DNA from: Acidimicrobiaceae bacterium
Lineage (GTDB): Bacteria; Actinomycetota; Acidimicrobiia; Acidimicrobiales; RAAP-2
Reading direction: 5' to 3'
Assembly (NCBI GenBank): GCA_013044405.1
Contig: JABEUR010000124.1
Span: 1 to 33,021 of the forward strand
Length of the DNA stretch: 33,021 bases
How positions within the stretch are numbered: position 1 is the stretch's first letter; each line of letters begins with the position of its first letter. Below are positions 24,796-33,020 of the stretch, in pieces. Made by a program: the position numbers and the translations under genes. Under the pieces are notes generated by a model, which worked only from the letters and a program-made list of their open reading frames with translations, was not told the DNA's origin and did no database searches.

Positions 24796-25652
24796 TTGGC
24801 CATCTCCAAGAGTCGCTCAACGGTGTCACGTACCCTGACGGTGCCCGCGACGTCATGAACCCGCAGAATGCGACATCCGCCCGAAATTCCCAGGGCGCAC
24901 GCGCCGAGCGACGCTTCACGGCGCTCGGCCACCTCGAGCTTGAACATGACGCCCAAGAACGTCTTGTTGGACGCCGAAAGGAGCAGCGGCGATCCCAGCT
25001 GCGCCAAAGTTTCGGAGTCTCGAAGCAGTTGCAACGATTGAGCTGCGGTCTTGCCGAGGTCGAGACCGGCGTCGAGGATTATCCGATCAGCGCGAACCCC
25101 CGCGTCGAGCGCGCGCTGACGGCGATCAATCAGGAAGTCACGAACGGTCGTGGTCACGTCGAGATAGTACGGATTCGGATCGGCCACCCGCGGACGAAGG
25201 CGAATATGGGTGGCGACGACACTCGCGCCGGCTTGCGCGGCGGCCTCGAGGTAGTGGGGATCGGCGAAACCACTGATGTCATTTCCGATGCATGCCCCGA
25301 CTCGGAAGCTCTCTCGAGCCACCGAGGCGCGCCAGGTATCGATGCTCAAGGGCAGATCGAAGCGCTGGCTCAGTTGCTCGATGACGTTCACCACTCGATC
25401 GAGTTCCTCGCTCTCGCTCACCTCCTCGCCCGGCCCGGCCTTGACCCCACCCACGTCGAGCAGGTCCGCCCCATCGTTGACGAGCGTCTCGGCTCGTTCG
25501 AAGAACGCGTCAAGGTCATACGTCGCGGCCGGAGCAAAAAATGAGTCCGGGGTTCGATTGAGGATGCCCATGACCAGGGCGCGCCGGGTCACGTCAAAGG
25601 TCCGATTGCCGAGCGCCACCGTCAAGGGAGACGTCGGACGGTGGATGTCCAC
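24792..25652 (-). CDS. folP2: FolP2-type dihydropteroate synthase homologue
   Basis: The 286-residue TIM-barrel protein is homologous to dihydropteroate synthase, which joins p-aminobenzoate to a pterin in folate synthesis. It keeps MGILNRTPDSF (28-38), SIDTW and RVHDV. The canonical GGESTRPG loop is GGVKAGPG (68-75), and the SRK motif reads SNK (228-230). The same NRTPDSF and DVGGVKAGPG wording occurs in mycobacterial FolP2, a paralogue for which DHPS activity has not been demonstrated as far as I recall. DHPS activity is therefore doubtful and a canonical folP may lie elsewhere. GTG 25652 overlaps the upstream thioredoxin stop by one base. Confidence 0.88.
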   Translation of the reverse strand: MDIHRPTSPLTVALGNRTFDVTRRALVMGILNRTPDSFFAPAATYDLDAFFERAETLVNDGADLLDVGGVKAGPGEEVSESEELDRVVNVIEQLSQRFDLPLSIDTWRASVARESFRVGACIGNDISGFADPHYLEAAAQAGASVVATHIRLRPRVADPNPYYLDVTTTVRDFLIDRRQRALDAGVRADRIILDAGLDLGKTAAQSLQLLRDSETLAQLGSPLLLSASNKTFLGVMFKLEVAERREASLGACALGISGGCRILRVHDVAGTVRVRDTVERLLEMAK

Positions 25653-26356
25653 TAGTAGAGGCTATTGGCGAGTCGACGTCGATATGAGACATAGCGCGGG
25701 TCCTCGGGGCCCAACGCATCGAGCATCTCGAGCAGACTCTCCTTGGCCGATGCCACGGTGGCGGCTTGTTCGAGAAGGTGTTCCAACGTCAAATCGAGGT
25801 CACCTTCGAGTGTGACACCATTGCGCTGGAGCCTGAGGCGCGCGAGGATCGTCTTAGCGCTGAGCGTATTGGCGAACGGCATCAGAATCGCCTCAGCCTC
25901 ATCGAGCCGATCCGTTCGGCGAAGCAGATCGCCCAACGCCACCGCCGCGTCCACACTCTCTGGGTCGCGATCGAGCGCCTCGCGCAACGATACCTCGTCA
26001 CCTTCGGCGAGCAAACGGTCAACCACGGTGGCCCCCGGAGCGAGCTTTTCCACGAATTCGCGAATCTGGGACTCACCCAGGGCACCCACGAAGGAGTCGA
26101 CGACCTGGCCGTCGCGGATGGCGAACACCGATGGAATGGACTGCACGCGGAACGCCTGAGCAATCTCGGGATTGGCGTCGACGTCAACCTTGGCCAGCTC
26201 CACTTGGCCACCGGTTTCGCCGATCACCTTCTCGAGGAGTGGGCTGAGGGCCTTGCACGGGCCGCACCACTGCGCCCAAAGGTCCACCACGACCGGAACG
26301 GTCATCGATCGTTCAATCACTGCACTTCGAAAAGTGGCATCGGTCACGTCGCTCAC
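25652..26356 (-). CDS. cnoX: Thioredoxin-domain and TPR protein (CnoX/YbbN-like)
   Basis: The 234-residue protein has an N-terminal thioredoxin domain with WCGPC (30-34) and a helical TPR-like C-terminal half (about 110-234, with VDAAVALGDLLRRTDRLDEAEAIL). This is the layout of CnoX, a chaperedoxin that protects proteins from oxidation and hands them to chaperones. E. coli CnoX has lost the CxxC redox function, whereas this copy keeps both cysteines, so it may still be an active oxidoreductase. It starts with GTG under a leaderless-type promoter and leads the operon cnoX-folP2-holA. Confidence 0.9.
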   Translation of the reverse strand: MSDVTDATFRSAVIERSMTVPVVVDLWAQWCGPCKALSPLLEKVIGETGGQVELAKVDVDANPEIAQAFRVQSIPSVFAIRDGQVVDSFVGALGESQIREFVEKLAPGATVVDRLLAEGDEVSLREALDRDPESVDAAVALGDLLRRTDRLDEAEAILMPFANTLSAKTILARLRLQRNGVTLEGDLDLTLEHLLEQAATVASAKESLLEMLDALGPEDPRYVSYRRRLANSLY

Positions 26357-26362
26357 TGCACC

Positions 26363-26368
26363 AGCCTA
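26363..26368 (-). promoter_or_regulatory. Leaderless -10 box of cnoX-folP2-holA
   Basis: TAGGCT on the minus strand ends 6 nt before GTG 26356; no Shine-Dalgarno sequence is present. Confidence 0.6.
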
Positions 26369-26406
26369 ACGGCCCTGGGGAATCACTGAGGGGTCTCGAC
26401 CGCTGT

Positions 26407-26412
26407 TAGCCT
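26407..26412 (+). promoter_or_regulatory. Leaderless-type -10 box of the phosphotransferase gene
   Basis: TAGCCT is followed by 8 nt and ATG 26421, with no Shine-Dalgarno sequence. The spacing is two bases longer than usual here, giving a leader of 0-2 nt. Confidence 0.45.
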
Positions 26413-26420
26413 CAGCGATT

Positions 26421-27461
26421 ATGGAGAGCTCAGTCGTGGGGATCAACGAATCTCGAGTCAGCGCGTGGTTGGTTGAGCATGTCGGCGCCAAAGCGCCGAT
26501 TGACTTCGAGCTCATCGCCGGTGGTCGATCGAATCTGACCTTCATGGTGAGCGACGCGAATCGAAGACGCTACGCCCTTCGACGCCCACCGACCAGCCAC
26601 GTGTTGCCCACGGCGCACGACATGGTTCGAGAGCACACCATCATCGCAGCGCTCGAACCTCAGGGGATTCCCGTGGCCCACCCTCTGGGACTCTGCACGG
26701 ACCCAGCAGTCAACGAGCAGCCCTTCTACGTCATGGAGTTCGTCGAAGGTGCGATCTTGCGCGACCGATCGCAAGCGGAACAGACCTACGATATTTCGAT
26801 TCGTCGCGTCATCGGTGACAATCTGGCCGCAACACTCGCCCAGCTGCATCGAGTCGACATCGTCTCGGCGGGCCTCACCGCCTTGAGCCGTCACGACGGT
26901 TACATCGAGCGCCAGCTACGCCGTTGGCGCACCCAATATGAGCAGATGCGAGTCGAAGAGGCCGCCCACGACAATTTGGTCATGGCGGTCGGCGACCAAC
27001 TAGCGGCCACGATTCCCACCCAGCAGAAAGTCGCTGTCGTGCACGGAGACTATCGGCTCGACAACACGGTGCTCGACGAGCGCGGCGCGGTCAAGGCGAT
27101 CCTCGATTGGGAGATCTGTACCCTAGGCGATCCGATGGCCGACCTGGGAATGTTGCTCGTCTACTGGGCCGAACCTTCGGACCCGACTGCCGCAATGCTC
27201 GGTGCCGCGCCAACGACCGCCGCGGGATTCGCCACCCGTCAAGAGGTCCTATCGGCCTACGCCGCCAATACCGATCTCGATGTCAGTCAGTTCGCCTACT
27301 ATCAAGCCTTCGGATATTGGAAACTTGCCTGCATCCTCCAAGGTGTCTTCGCGCGTTACAGCGCCGGGGCCGCCGCCGGCGATCAGGGCAGCGTCGCCGA
27401 ATTCCCCAAGCACATTGCCATGCTGGCTGAAACGGCGAAACAGACTTTGGAGCAACTCTGA
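26421..27461 (+). CDS. APH-fold phosphotransferase (ACAD10/11 kinase-domain-like)
   Basis: The 346-residue protein has the aminoglycoside-phosphotransferase/choline-kinase fold: GGRSNLTF (34-41) in the nucleotide loop, LRRPP (53-57), the catalytic HGDYRLDN (208-215) and the metal-binding DWE (229-231). These wordings match the group related to the N-terminal kinase domain of animal ACAD10/ACAD11, linked with hydroxyacyl-CoA breakdown, rather than true antibiotic kinases. An acyl-CoA or similar hydroxyl substrate is an inference. The stop overlaps the start of the PAC2 gene by one base (TGATG). Confidence 0.9.
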   Translation: MESSVVGINESRVSAWLVEHVGAKAPIDFELIAGGRSNLTFMVSDANRRRYALRRPPTSHVLPTAHDMVREHTIIAALEPQGIPVAHPLGLCTDPAVNEQPFYVMEFVEGAILRDRSQAEQTYDISIRRVIGDNLAATLAQLHRVDIVSAGLTALSRHDGYIERQLRRWRTQYEQMRVEEAAHDNLVMAVGDQLAATIPTQQKVAVVHGDYRLDNTVLDERGAVKAILDWEICTLGDPMADLGMLLVYWAEPSDPTAAMLGAAPTTAAGFATRQEVLSAYAANTDLDVSQFAYYQAFGYWKLACILQGVFARYSAGAAAGDQGSVAEFPKHIAMLAETAKQTLEQL

Positions 27462-28342
27462 TGGACGACGAGATCTACGACCGCATCATCTTCTTGGCTG
27501 ACCCCGACCTCAACGAACCGGTTTTGATCATCGCGCTCGAAGGTTGGATCGATGCCGGTCTTGGAGCCAGCAACGCCATTGGGGCCCTCTTAGACACCAT
27601 CGAGACTGAAGTACTCGCCACCTTTGACACCGAGTACTTCATTGACCAACGAGCTCGACGCCCACTCGCTCGTATCGTCGACGGGGTGACCACCGAGTTG
27701 ACGTGGCCCGAGATCCAGTTGCGCTACGGGCGCGACGGCGATGGAGCCGACATGATCTTTCTGATCGGTCCCGAACCAGATTTTCACTGGAGCGATTTCA
27801 TCGACGTCGTCACCGACGCCGCGGGACGTTTCGACGTTCGTCTCGCCGTTGGCCTCGGGGCCTTTCCTGCTCCGACTCCACATACCCGACCGGTGCGCAT
27901 CATCGGCACCGCTCCGGCGACGAGTGCCCACCTGCTCAGTGCGGTCGGATCGATGAAGGGTGAGCTCGAGGTGCCCGCCGGCATCAGTTCCGCACTCGAA
28001 CTGGGCTTCTCCGAAGTCGACATGGAGATCGTGACCTTGTGGGCCCGAGTCCCGCACTACGTGGCCTCCATGCCGTACCCCCAAGCGTCGGCGGCGCTCA
28101 TAGAGGGCCTCGCGCGCATCGGCGGACTCACCCTGGACGCCAGCCACTTACGGGCGTCGGCCGAAGAGACGCGCCAACGAGTCGACGACCTGGTGACCAA
28201 CAATCCCGAACACAGTTCGATGGTCGAACAGTTAGAGGAGGCCGCTGACGAGAGCGAGGGTACGTCGTTGGGTGAAGAACTCCCGAGTCCCGACGAGTTG
28301 GCCGCTGAATTGGAGAGATTCTTGCGTGGTGAGGCGAACTGA
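27461..28342 (+). CDS. PAC2-family protein
   Basis: The 293-residue protein belongs to the PAC2 (proteasome assembly chaperone 2-like) family: LNEPVLIIALEGWIDAG at the start, then FLIGPEPDFHW and the RIIGTAPATSAHLL block. In Actinobacteria the family is common but its role is poorly known; no proteasome gene lies in the window. The C-terminal 60 residues are acidic and probably form a helix. It is translationally coupled to the kinase-like gene. Confidence 0.88.
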   Translation: MDDEIYDRIIFLADPDLNEPVLIIALEGWIDAGLGASNAIGALLDTIETEVLATFDTEYFIDQRARRPLARIVDGVTTELTWPEIQLRYGRDGDGADMIFLIGPEPDFHWSDFIDVVTDAAGRFDVRLAVGLGAFPAPTPHTRPVRIIGTAPATSAHLLSAVGSMKGELEVPAGISSALELGFSEVDMEIVTLWARVPHYVASMPYPQASAALIEGLARIGGLTLDASHLRASAEETRQRVDDLVTNNPEHSSMVEQLEEAADESEGTSLGEELPSPDELAAELERFLRGEAN

Positions 28343-28352
28343 GCCCATCACG

Positions 28353-28358
28353 TAGGCT
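28353..28358 (+). promoter_or_regulatory. Leaderless -10 box of the short-chain dehydrogenase gene
   Basis: TAGGCT ends 6 nt before GTG 28365, in a 22-nt gap after the PAC2 gene. There is no Shine-Dalgarno sequence. Confidence 0.55.
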
Positions 28359-28364
28359 TCGAAA

Positions 28365-29114
28365 GTGAACAAGACCGTGCTGATCAGCGGTGCCGGTTCG
28401 GGATTCGGCCTGCTCGCCGCCCTACGTTTGAGTGAGCGCGGACATCGGGTCATCGCGACCACCGAGACCGAGGCGCAGGCGGTCGCCCTTCGCGAAACGG
28501 CGCCGCAACTTCGCGTGGAGAAGCTCGATGTCACCACCCCAGACGTACGAAAGGTCGTCGACTGGGACGTCGAGGTTCTGATCAACAACGCCGGTGTCGG
28601 CGAGACCGGACCACTGGCCGACATGCCAATGGACCGGATCCGTCATCTCTTCGAAGTCAACGTCTTTGGAACCTTGGCACTCACCCAGGCCGTTCTGCCA
28701 GCCATGGTCGAACGACGCAGCGGACGGATTATCATCATGTCGTCCATCGCTGGTGTGATCCCTGCGCCGGGATTCGGTCCCTACGCAATGACCAAGCACG
28801 CGCTCGAGGCGATGGGTAAGACCATGCGAATGGAACTCGCCCCGCTGGGTATTGATGTGACGCTCATCAATCCCGGCCCCTTTCAAACTGGTTTCAACGA
28901 TCGAATGGCCAATTCGATGTGGGAGTGGTTTGACGAGAAATCGCTCAACGCCTCAGCGGCGGAGCTGTTTCGCGTGGTCGGTGGTTTCGTGACCACGGGT
29001 CAACGCGACCCGAGCGACGTCGCCGAGAAACTCGTCGAACTGGTAGAAGCACAAGACACCAGCGAGAACAATTTCGTTCCACCAGATATTCGAGCCCAAC
29101 TGGGTCTCACCTAG
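28365..29114 (+). CDS. Short-chain dehydrogenase/reductase (SDR)
   Basis: This 249-residue Rossmann-fold oxidoreductase has the cofactor motif GAGSGFG (9-15), NNAG (74-77), catalytic Ser near 126-127, and Y140-x3-K144 (YAMTK), followed by NPGPFQTG. It is a classical SDR; the substrate cannot be read from the sequence. An Arg at 29 and T32-T33 after the second strand leave NAD versus NADP open. Its stop codon overlaps that of the metallopeptidase on the other strand in CTAG. Confidence 0.93.
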   Translation: MNKTVLISGAGSGFGLLAALRLSERGHRVIATTETEAQAVALRETAPQLRVEKLDVTTPDVRKVVDWDVEVLINNAGVGETGPLADMPMDRIRHLFEVNVFGTLALTQAVLPAMVERRSGRIIIMSSIAGVIPAPGFGPYAMTKHALEAMGKTMRMELAPLGIDVTLINPGPFQTGFNDRMANSMWEWFDEKSLNASAAELFRVVGGFVTTGQRDPSDVAEKLVELVEAQDTSENNFVPPDIRAQLGLT

Positions 29115-29692
29115 AGCACGACGTCGCCCTCCTCGATTCGAAGTCCGAGTCCAAGTGCGTAGCCTTCGAGGAAGTGCGCACTGTCTGTCTGTCGTGGGTG
29201 TCGCTCGGCGATCTCGTAGAAGCGCGGCGAATGGTCCGCCTCTTGGAGATGGGCAAGTTCGTGAACGAGTACGGCGTCGATGACCCACTCGGGACATTGA
29301 CGCAGTCGACTGGAGATCCGAATATCGCGAGTGGCCGGAGAGCATGAGGCCCATCGAGACTGTTGGTTCTTGACCCATCGAACCGAGCTTGGTAACACGC
29401 CGTCGTTGTACAACTCCGCGAGCACCTTCGCGCGCTCTTCGAGCGACGCGTCTCCGGCGGAGTTCTGGGGTCGCTGGACCATGAGTCGCCCCACCAGGTC
29501 ATCGACGAACGCGGCACGCTCCTTACCTCGAATCCTCGCCGGGATCAGCACGACGATACGACTCCCGGACCAGTGGGCCGTTCCGGTCTTCTTGCGCCGA
29601 GACGACGCGCGAATCTCGACCTCGGGCCGGTCAAATCGGGGTGGCTCGATGCTTACCGTGGTCTCGGTCGTTCGAACCGGGTGTTTCGTCAT
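29111..29692 (-). CDS. YgjP/SprT-like zinc metallopeptidase (DUF45)
   Basis: The 193-residue protein shows the DUF45 (YgjP) pattern: VKNQQSRWASCS (107-118), the zinc motif HELAH (144-148) and a third ligand H154 in EADHSPRFY. A gluzincin-type protease function is expected; substrates are unknown. The N-terminal 35 residues are poorly conserved. It follows leuS with a one-base TGATG overlap, so it is coupled to leucyl-tRNA synthetase translation. Confidence 0.88.
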   Translation of the reverse strand: MTKHPVRTTETTVSIEPPRFDRPEVEIRASSRRKKTGTAHWSGSRIVVLIPARIRGKERAAFVDDLVGRLMVQRPQNSAGDASLEERAKVLAELYNDGVLPSSVRWVKNQQSRWASCSPATRDIRISSRLRQCPEWVIDAVLVHELAHLQEADHSPRFYEIAERHPRQTDSAHFLEGYALGLGLRIEEGDVVL

Positions 29693-32160
29693 CAGATGAT
29701 GATATTTACCAATCGCGGAGGTCGTGAGATCACTCGTGCGGGCGTGACGCCTTTGAGCTCGGCGCTAATCGCGGCGTGCTCGAGTGCCTCGAGCGTGGCG
29801 TCTTTCATCGTGATATCAGCCGGCACTTCGAGCCGTGCTCGGATCTTTCCATTGATCTGCACGATCATCGTGACGTGCTCTTGACGAAGCATCTCGGGGT
29901 CCGCGACGGGCCAATCCTCCAGGTGAACGCTGGGCTGACCCGGATATCGCTCTTCCCACACTTCGGCTGCGATGTGCGGAGCCATTGGCGCGAGCAGCTT
30001 CACGAGTACGTCGACTGATTCGTCAAAGACCGCACGATTCGCACCGTGCCCGCTTCGTGACCACTTGGAGATGGTGTTGAGCAGCTCCATGAGCGCCGCT
30101 ACTGCGGTGTTGAAGCTCCAACGATCAATGTCGTCGGTCACTTTGACGATGGTGCGGTGCACGGCCTGGCGCACCGCGATATCTCCCGCGTCGAGCCCAT
30201 CGTGGACATTGACCTCATCGCGCTGACACAGGCGAAAGACGCGGTCCAGGAAACGCCCGCAGCCCTCGATGACCTCTTCAGTCTGTGCAGTCCAGTCGAC
30301 GTCGTCGGCGGGAGGACCGACGAATAGATGAAAGAGCCGTAGTCCATCGGCCCCGACCGTCTCGTAGTACTTTTCGGGTGCGATCAGATTGCCCTTCGAC
30401 TTAGACATCTTCGAACCTTCTAGGCGGATCATCCCTTGCGTGAACAGACGGTGAAACGGCTCACGAGGCAAGCCATCAGCAAGTCCGATGTCCACAAGTG
30501 CCTTGAGGTAGAAGCGGGCGTACAACAGATGCAAGATGGCGTGTTCGATGCCTCCGATGTATTGATCAACGGGCATCCATTGTGCGACTTCGCTCGGTTC
30601 GAATGCCTTATCAGGAGTGAACGGATCGGCGTAGCGCAAGAAGTACCAGGACGAATCGGTGAACGTGTCCATCGTGTCCGTCTCGCGTCGTGCCGGGCCA
30701 CCACAGTTCGGACAGGTCGTGTTGAGAAACTCCTGGTGCGTCGCTAGCGGCGACTGACCGGTTTGGTCCATGGTGACGTCATCGGGGGCGAGCACGGGGA
30801 GTTGATCTTCTGGCACCGGCACGATGCCGCATCGCTCACAGTAGACAATTGGGATCGGACAACCCCAGAATCGCTGACGTGACACCAGCCAGTCACGGAG
30901 CCGAAAATTGACCTTCGCTACCCCATTGGCCTGATGGGCGAGAAAGTCAGTCGCCGCCCTCTTCGCGCTGACGACGTCCATTCCATCCATGAATCCAGAG
31001 TTGATATGTTCGCCCTCGCCGGAATAGGCACCCCCGGCGAAGTCCGCTGGTGGTTGCGTGGTGCGTACCACCGAGAGACCGTGGACCATGGCGAAGGCGT
31101 AGTCTCGCTCATCTTCGGCCGGAACGGCCATGATCGCGCCCGTGCCGTAGGTTCCAAGGACGTAGTCCGCCACGTAGACCGGTACTGCCTGATCATTGAA
31201 GGGATTGATGACGTAGCTTCCCGTAAAGGCGCCACGCTTTTCGAGTCCGGCGCCGGCGTCTGAGGAAGTGGTGCGCTCGAGTTCACTAGCGCTCACGGCG
31301 CGTTCGACCAACGCCGTCACCTGCTCTCGCTGTTCTTCCGTGGTCAGTGCGCCGAGCAGGGGATGTTCCGGTGCCACCACGGCGTACGTGACGCCAAAGC
31401 CCGTATCGGGCCGCGTCGTAAAGACTCGCAGCGCCTGGGTCGAATCGTGTTCGAACCTGAGGTCGAATTCGACGCCTTCGCTTCGACCGATCCAATTACG
31501 CTGCATGGTCTTGACCCGCTCGGGCCATTCGAGCCGATCAAGGTCGCTTAACAACTCATCGGCATAGTCCGTGATCTTGAAGAACCACTGTTCGAGGTTC
31601 TTGCGCTCCACGAGATCGCCCGATCGCTCACACGTCCCGTCGGCCAGTACCTGTTCGTTGGCGAGAACGGTGGCGCATCCCGGACACCAGTTCACCGGCG
31701 CCTCGGCGCGATAGGCCAAGCCGGACTTCAAAAAAGCCAAGAAGATCGTCTGAGCCCACCGCATGTACTGGGGATCATGACTGTAGACCTCTCGGCGCCA
31801 GTCATAAACCGCACCAAGTCTGCGAATCGAGGACTTGAGCTCCTTCATACGAGCTTCGGTGAACAGGCGCGGATGACTGCCCGCCTTGATCGCGGCGTTC
31901 TCGGCGGGCAGCCCGAAGGAGTCGAACCCGAACGGAGAGAGCACTGCCTTACCGCGCATGGTTTGATATCGAACCATCAGATCACCGAAGGTGTAGTTGC
32001 GAATATGTCCCTGGTGGGCGGTTCCGGACGGATAGGGATACATGCAGAGCACGTAAAAACGTTCTCGCGGATCGTCGTTGTCGACCTCGTAGGTGCCGTC
32101 CTCAAGCCAGCGGGCTTGCCACTTCGCTTCAATTGATTTGACATCAAACGGACGCGCCAT
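29692..32160 (-). CDS. leuS: Leucyl-tRNA synthetase
   Basis: This class I synthetase (822 residues, usual bacterial length) charges tRNA-Leu and edits mischarged tRNA. The HIGH-type motif lies in YPYPSGTAHQGH (41-52), the CP1 editing domain includes TTRPDTGFG, a zinc-ribbon-like Cys cluster (CERCG, then CPNCGG) precedes the catalytic half, and the KMSKS loop is in EGSKMSKSKGN. The C-terminus ends in LVNIII, as expected for LeuS. It starts with ATG 32160 under a leaderless-type promoter. Confidence 0.97.
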   Translation of the reverse strand: MARPFDVKSIEAKWQARWLEDGTYEVDNDDPRERFYVLCMYPYPSGTAHQGHIRNYTFGDLMVRYQTMRGKAVLSPFGFDSFGLPAENAAIKAGSHPRLFTEARMKELKSSIRRLGAVYDWRREVYSHDPQYMRWAQTIFLAFLKSGLAYRAEAPVNWCPGCATVLANEQVLADGTCERSGDLVERKNLEQWFFKITDYADELLSDLDRLEWPERVKTMQRNWIGRSEGVEFDLRFEHDSTQALRVFTTRPDTGFGVTYAVVAPEHPLLGALTTEEQREQVTALVERAVSASELERTTSSDAGAGLEKRGAFTGSYVINPFNDQAVPVYVADYVLGTYGTGAIMAVPAEDERDYAFAMVHGLSVVRTTQPPADFAGGAYSGEGEHINSGFMDGMDVVSAKRAATDFLAHQANGVAKVNFRLRDWLVSRQRFWGCPIPIVYCERCGIVPVPEDQLPVLAPDDVTMDQTGQSPLATHQEFLNTTCPNCGGPARRETDTMDTFTDSSWYFLRYADPFTPDKAFEPSEVAQWMPVDQYIGGIEHAILHLLYARFYLKALVDIGLADGLPREPFHRLFTQGMIRLEGSKMSKSKGNLIAPEKYYETVGADGLRLFHLFVGPPADDVDWTAQTEEVIEGCGRFLDRVFRLCQRDEVNVHDGLDAGDIAVRQAVHRTIVKVTDDIDRWSFNTAVAALMELLNTISKWSRSGHGANRAVFDESVDVLVKLLAPMAPHIAAEVWEERYPGQPSVHLEDWPVADPEMLRQEHVTMIVQINGKIRARLEVPADITMKDATLEALEHAAISAELKGVTPARVISRPPRLVNIII

Positions 32161-32166
32161 TCGTAC

Positions 32167-32172
32167 ATTCTA
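32167..32172 (-). promoter_or_regulatory. Leaderless -10 box of leuS
   Basis: TAGAAT, close to the TATAAT consensus, ends 6 nt before the leuS ATG. No Shine-Dalgarno sequence, T-box or leader peptide can fit in the gap. Confidence 0.65.
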
Positions 32173-32186
32173 GGGATAGACGGCCC

Positions 32187-32192
32187 TAACCT
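32187..32192 (+). promoter_or_regulatory. Candidate -10 box of the alpha/beta hydrolase gene
   Basis: TAACCT precedes ATG 32212 by 19 nt. The transcript would carry a short leader with the AGGAG Shine-Dalgarno sequence at 32202-32206. Confidence 0.4.
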
Positions 32193-32211
32193 CGCTGTGA
32201 GAGGAGACAAT

Positions 32212-32901
32212 ATGAACAGTCCGACATTGTTGCTCGTTCACGGTGCCTGGGGTGGAGCTTGGTGCTGGCGAGACTTGCGCGACCTTGCTAGCGAGCGTGG
32301 CTTCGATTCGATCGGTGTCGACCTCCCCTCTTCGAGACTTCACGCCGGGTCCACTACTGGACTTGAGCAGGATGCGGCAGAGGTCGCCCGTGTCGCCTCG
32401 ACCATAACGGGACCGGTGATTCTGGTGGCTCATAGTTACGGTGGCGCGGTCGTATTGGAGGCTGCTGCGGCGATTCGCGATATTGAGAGGATCGTCTTTA
32501 TCGCCGCTCTTGTACCACGCCAAGGTCAGAGCGCAACGGACGTTTCGCGTGAGGTGCGTTTGCGAACTCGCCTCGATAACGCCATCCTGGTCGAAGGCGA
32601 TCATCTCCGATTGGACCTCGACTTGGCGCCCGGTGCCCTCTACAACCACTTGGAATCGGCCACTGCCACGTGGGCGACCGCTCAACTCTCGACGCAGACC
32701 ATCGCGAGTTTCCGCTCAGTGCGACAATCTGAGGACACCAACTCGAAGAGAAGGTACATCCGCTGCAGCGACGACCACGCCGTTGACCCCTCACTTCAGG
32801 AATTGATGGCCATGCGCTGCGAGGAGACGAGAGAGCTGTCCAGCGATCATTCGCCGTTCCTTTCACATCCTCGCGAACTGCTCGACGCCATATGTGAGTA
32901 G
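32212..32901 (+). CDS. Alpha/beta hydrolase (salicylate-esterase-like)
   Basis: The 229-residue protein has the oxyanion-hole motif HGAWGGAWCW (10-19), the nucleophile elbow AHSYGG with Ser75, a candidate acid at Asp187/Asp188 and the catalytic His at 213 in SDHSPFLSHP. The arrangement matches the short esterases related to plant methyl-salicylate esterases. The substrate is unknown. ATG 32212 has AGGAG 5 nt upstream and is chosen over the in-frame GTG 32197. The codon use looks a little less GC-biased than in its neighbours. Confidence 0.88.
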   Translation: MNSPTLLLVHGAWGGAWCWRDLRDLASERGFDSIGVDLPSSRLHAGSTTGLEQDAAEVARVASTITGPVILVAHSYGGAVVLEAAAAIRDIERIVFIAALVPRQGQSATDVSREVRLRTRLDNAILVEGDHLRLDLDLAPGALYNHLESATATWATAQLSTQTIASFRSVRQSEDTNSKRRYIRCSDDHAVDPSLQELMAMRCEETRELSSDHSPFLSHPRELLDAICE

Positions 32902-32929
32902 GCCAATCTTCGACCACTGCGCCAACTGA

Positions 32930-32935
32930 TAACAT
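32930..32935 (+). promoter_or_regulatory. Candidate -10 box of tRNA-Ala
   Basis: TAACAT lies 12 nt before the mature tRNA-Ala 5' end, in the 46-nt gap after the hydrolase gene. A weak TTCGAC stands 15 nt upstream of it as a possible -35. Confidence 0.35.
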
Positions 32936-32947
32936 CTGTGAGCCTTT

Positions 32948-33020
32948 GGGGGTATAGCTCAGCTGGTAGAGCACTTGCATGGCATGCAAGGGGTCAGGAG
33001 TTCGAATCTCCTTACCTCCA
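32948..33020 (+). tRNA. tRNA-Ala (GGC)
   Basis: A 73-nt cloverleaf is complete: acceptor stem GGGGGTA/TACCTCC with a G3-U70 wobble pair, the main alanine identity element, anticodon loop ATGGCAT (anticodon GGC), T-loop TTCGAAT and discriminator A. Only one further base is in the window, so whether CCA is encoded cannot be seen. Confidence 0.97.

Noticed and set aside
26421..27461. Aminoglycoside resistance gene
   Set aside because: The fold is shared, but the motif wording fits the ACAD10/11-like group and the gene is in core genome context with no mobile element.
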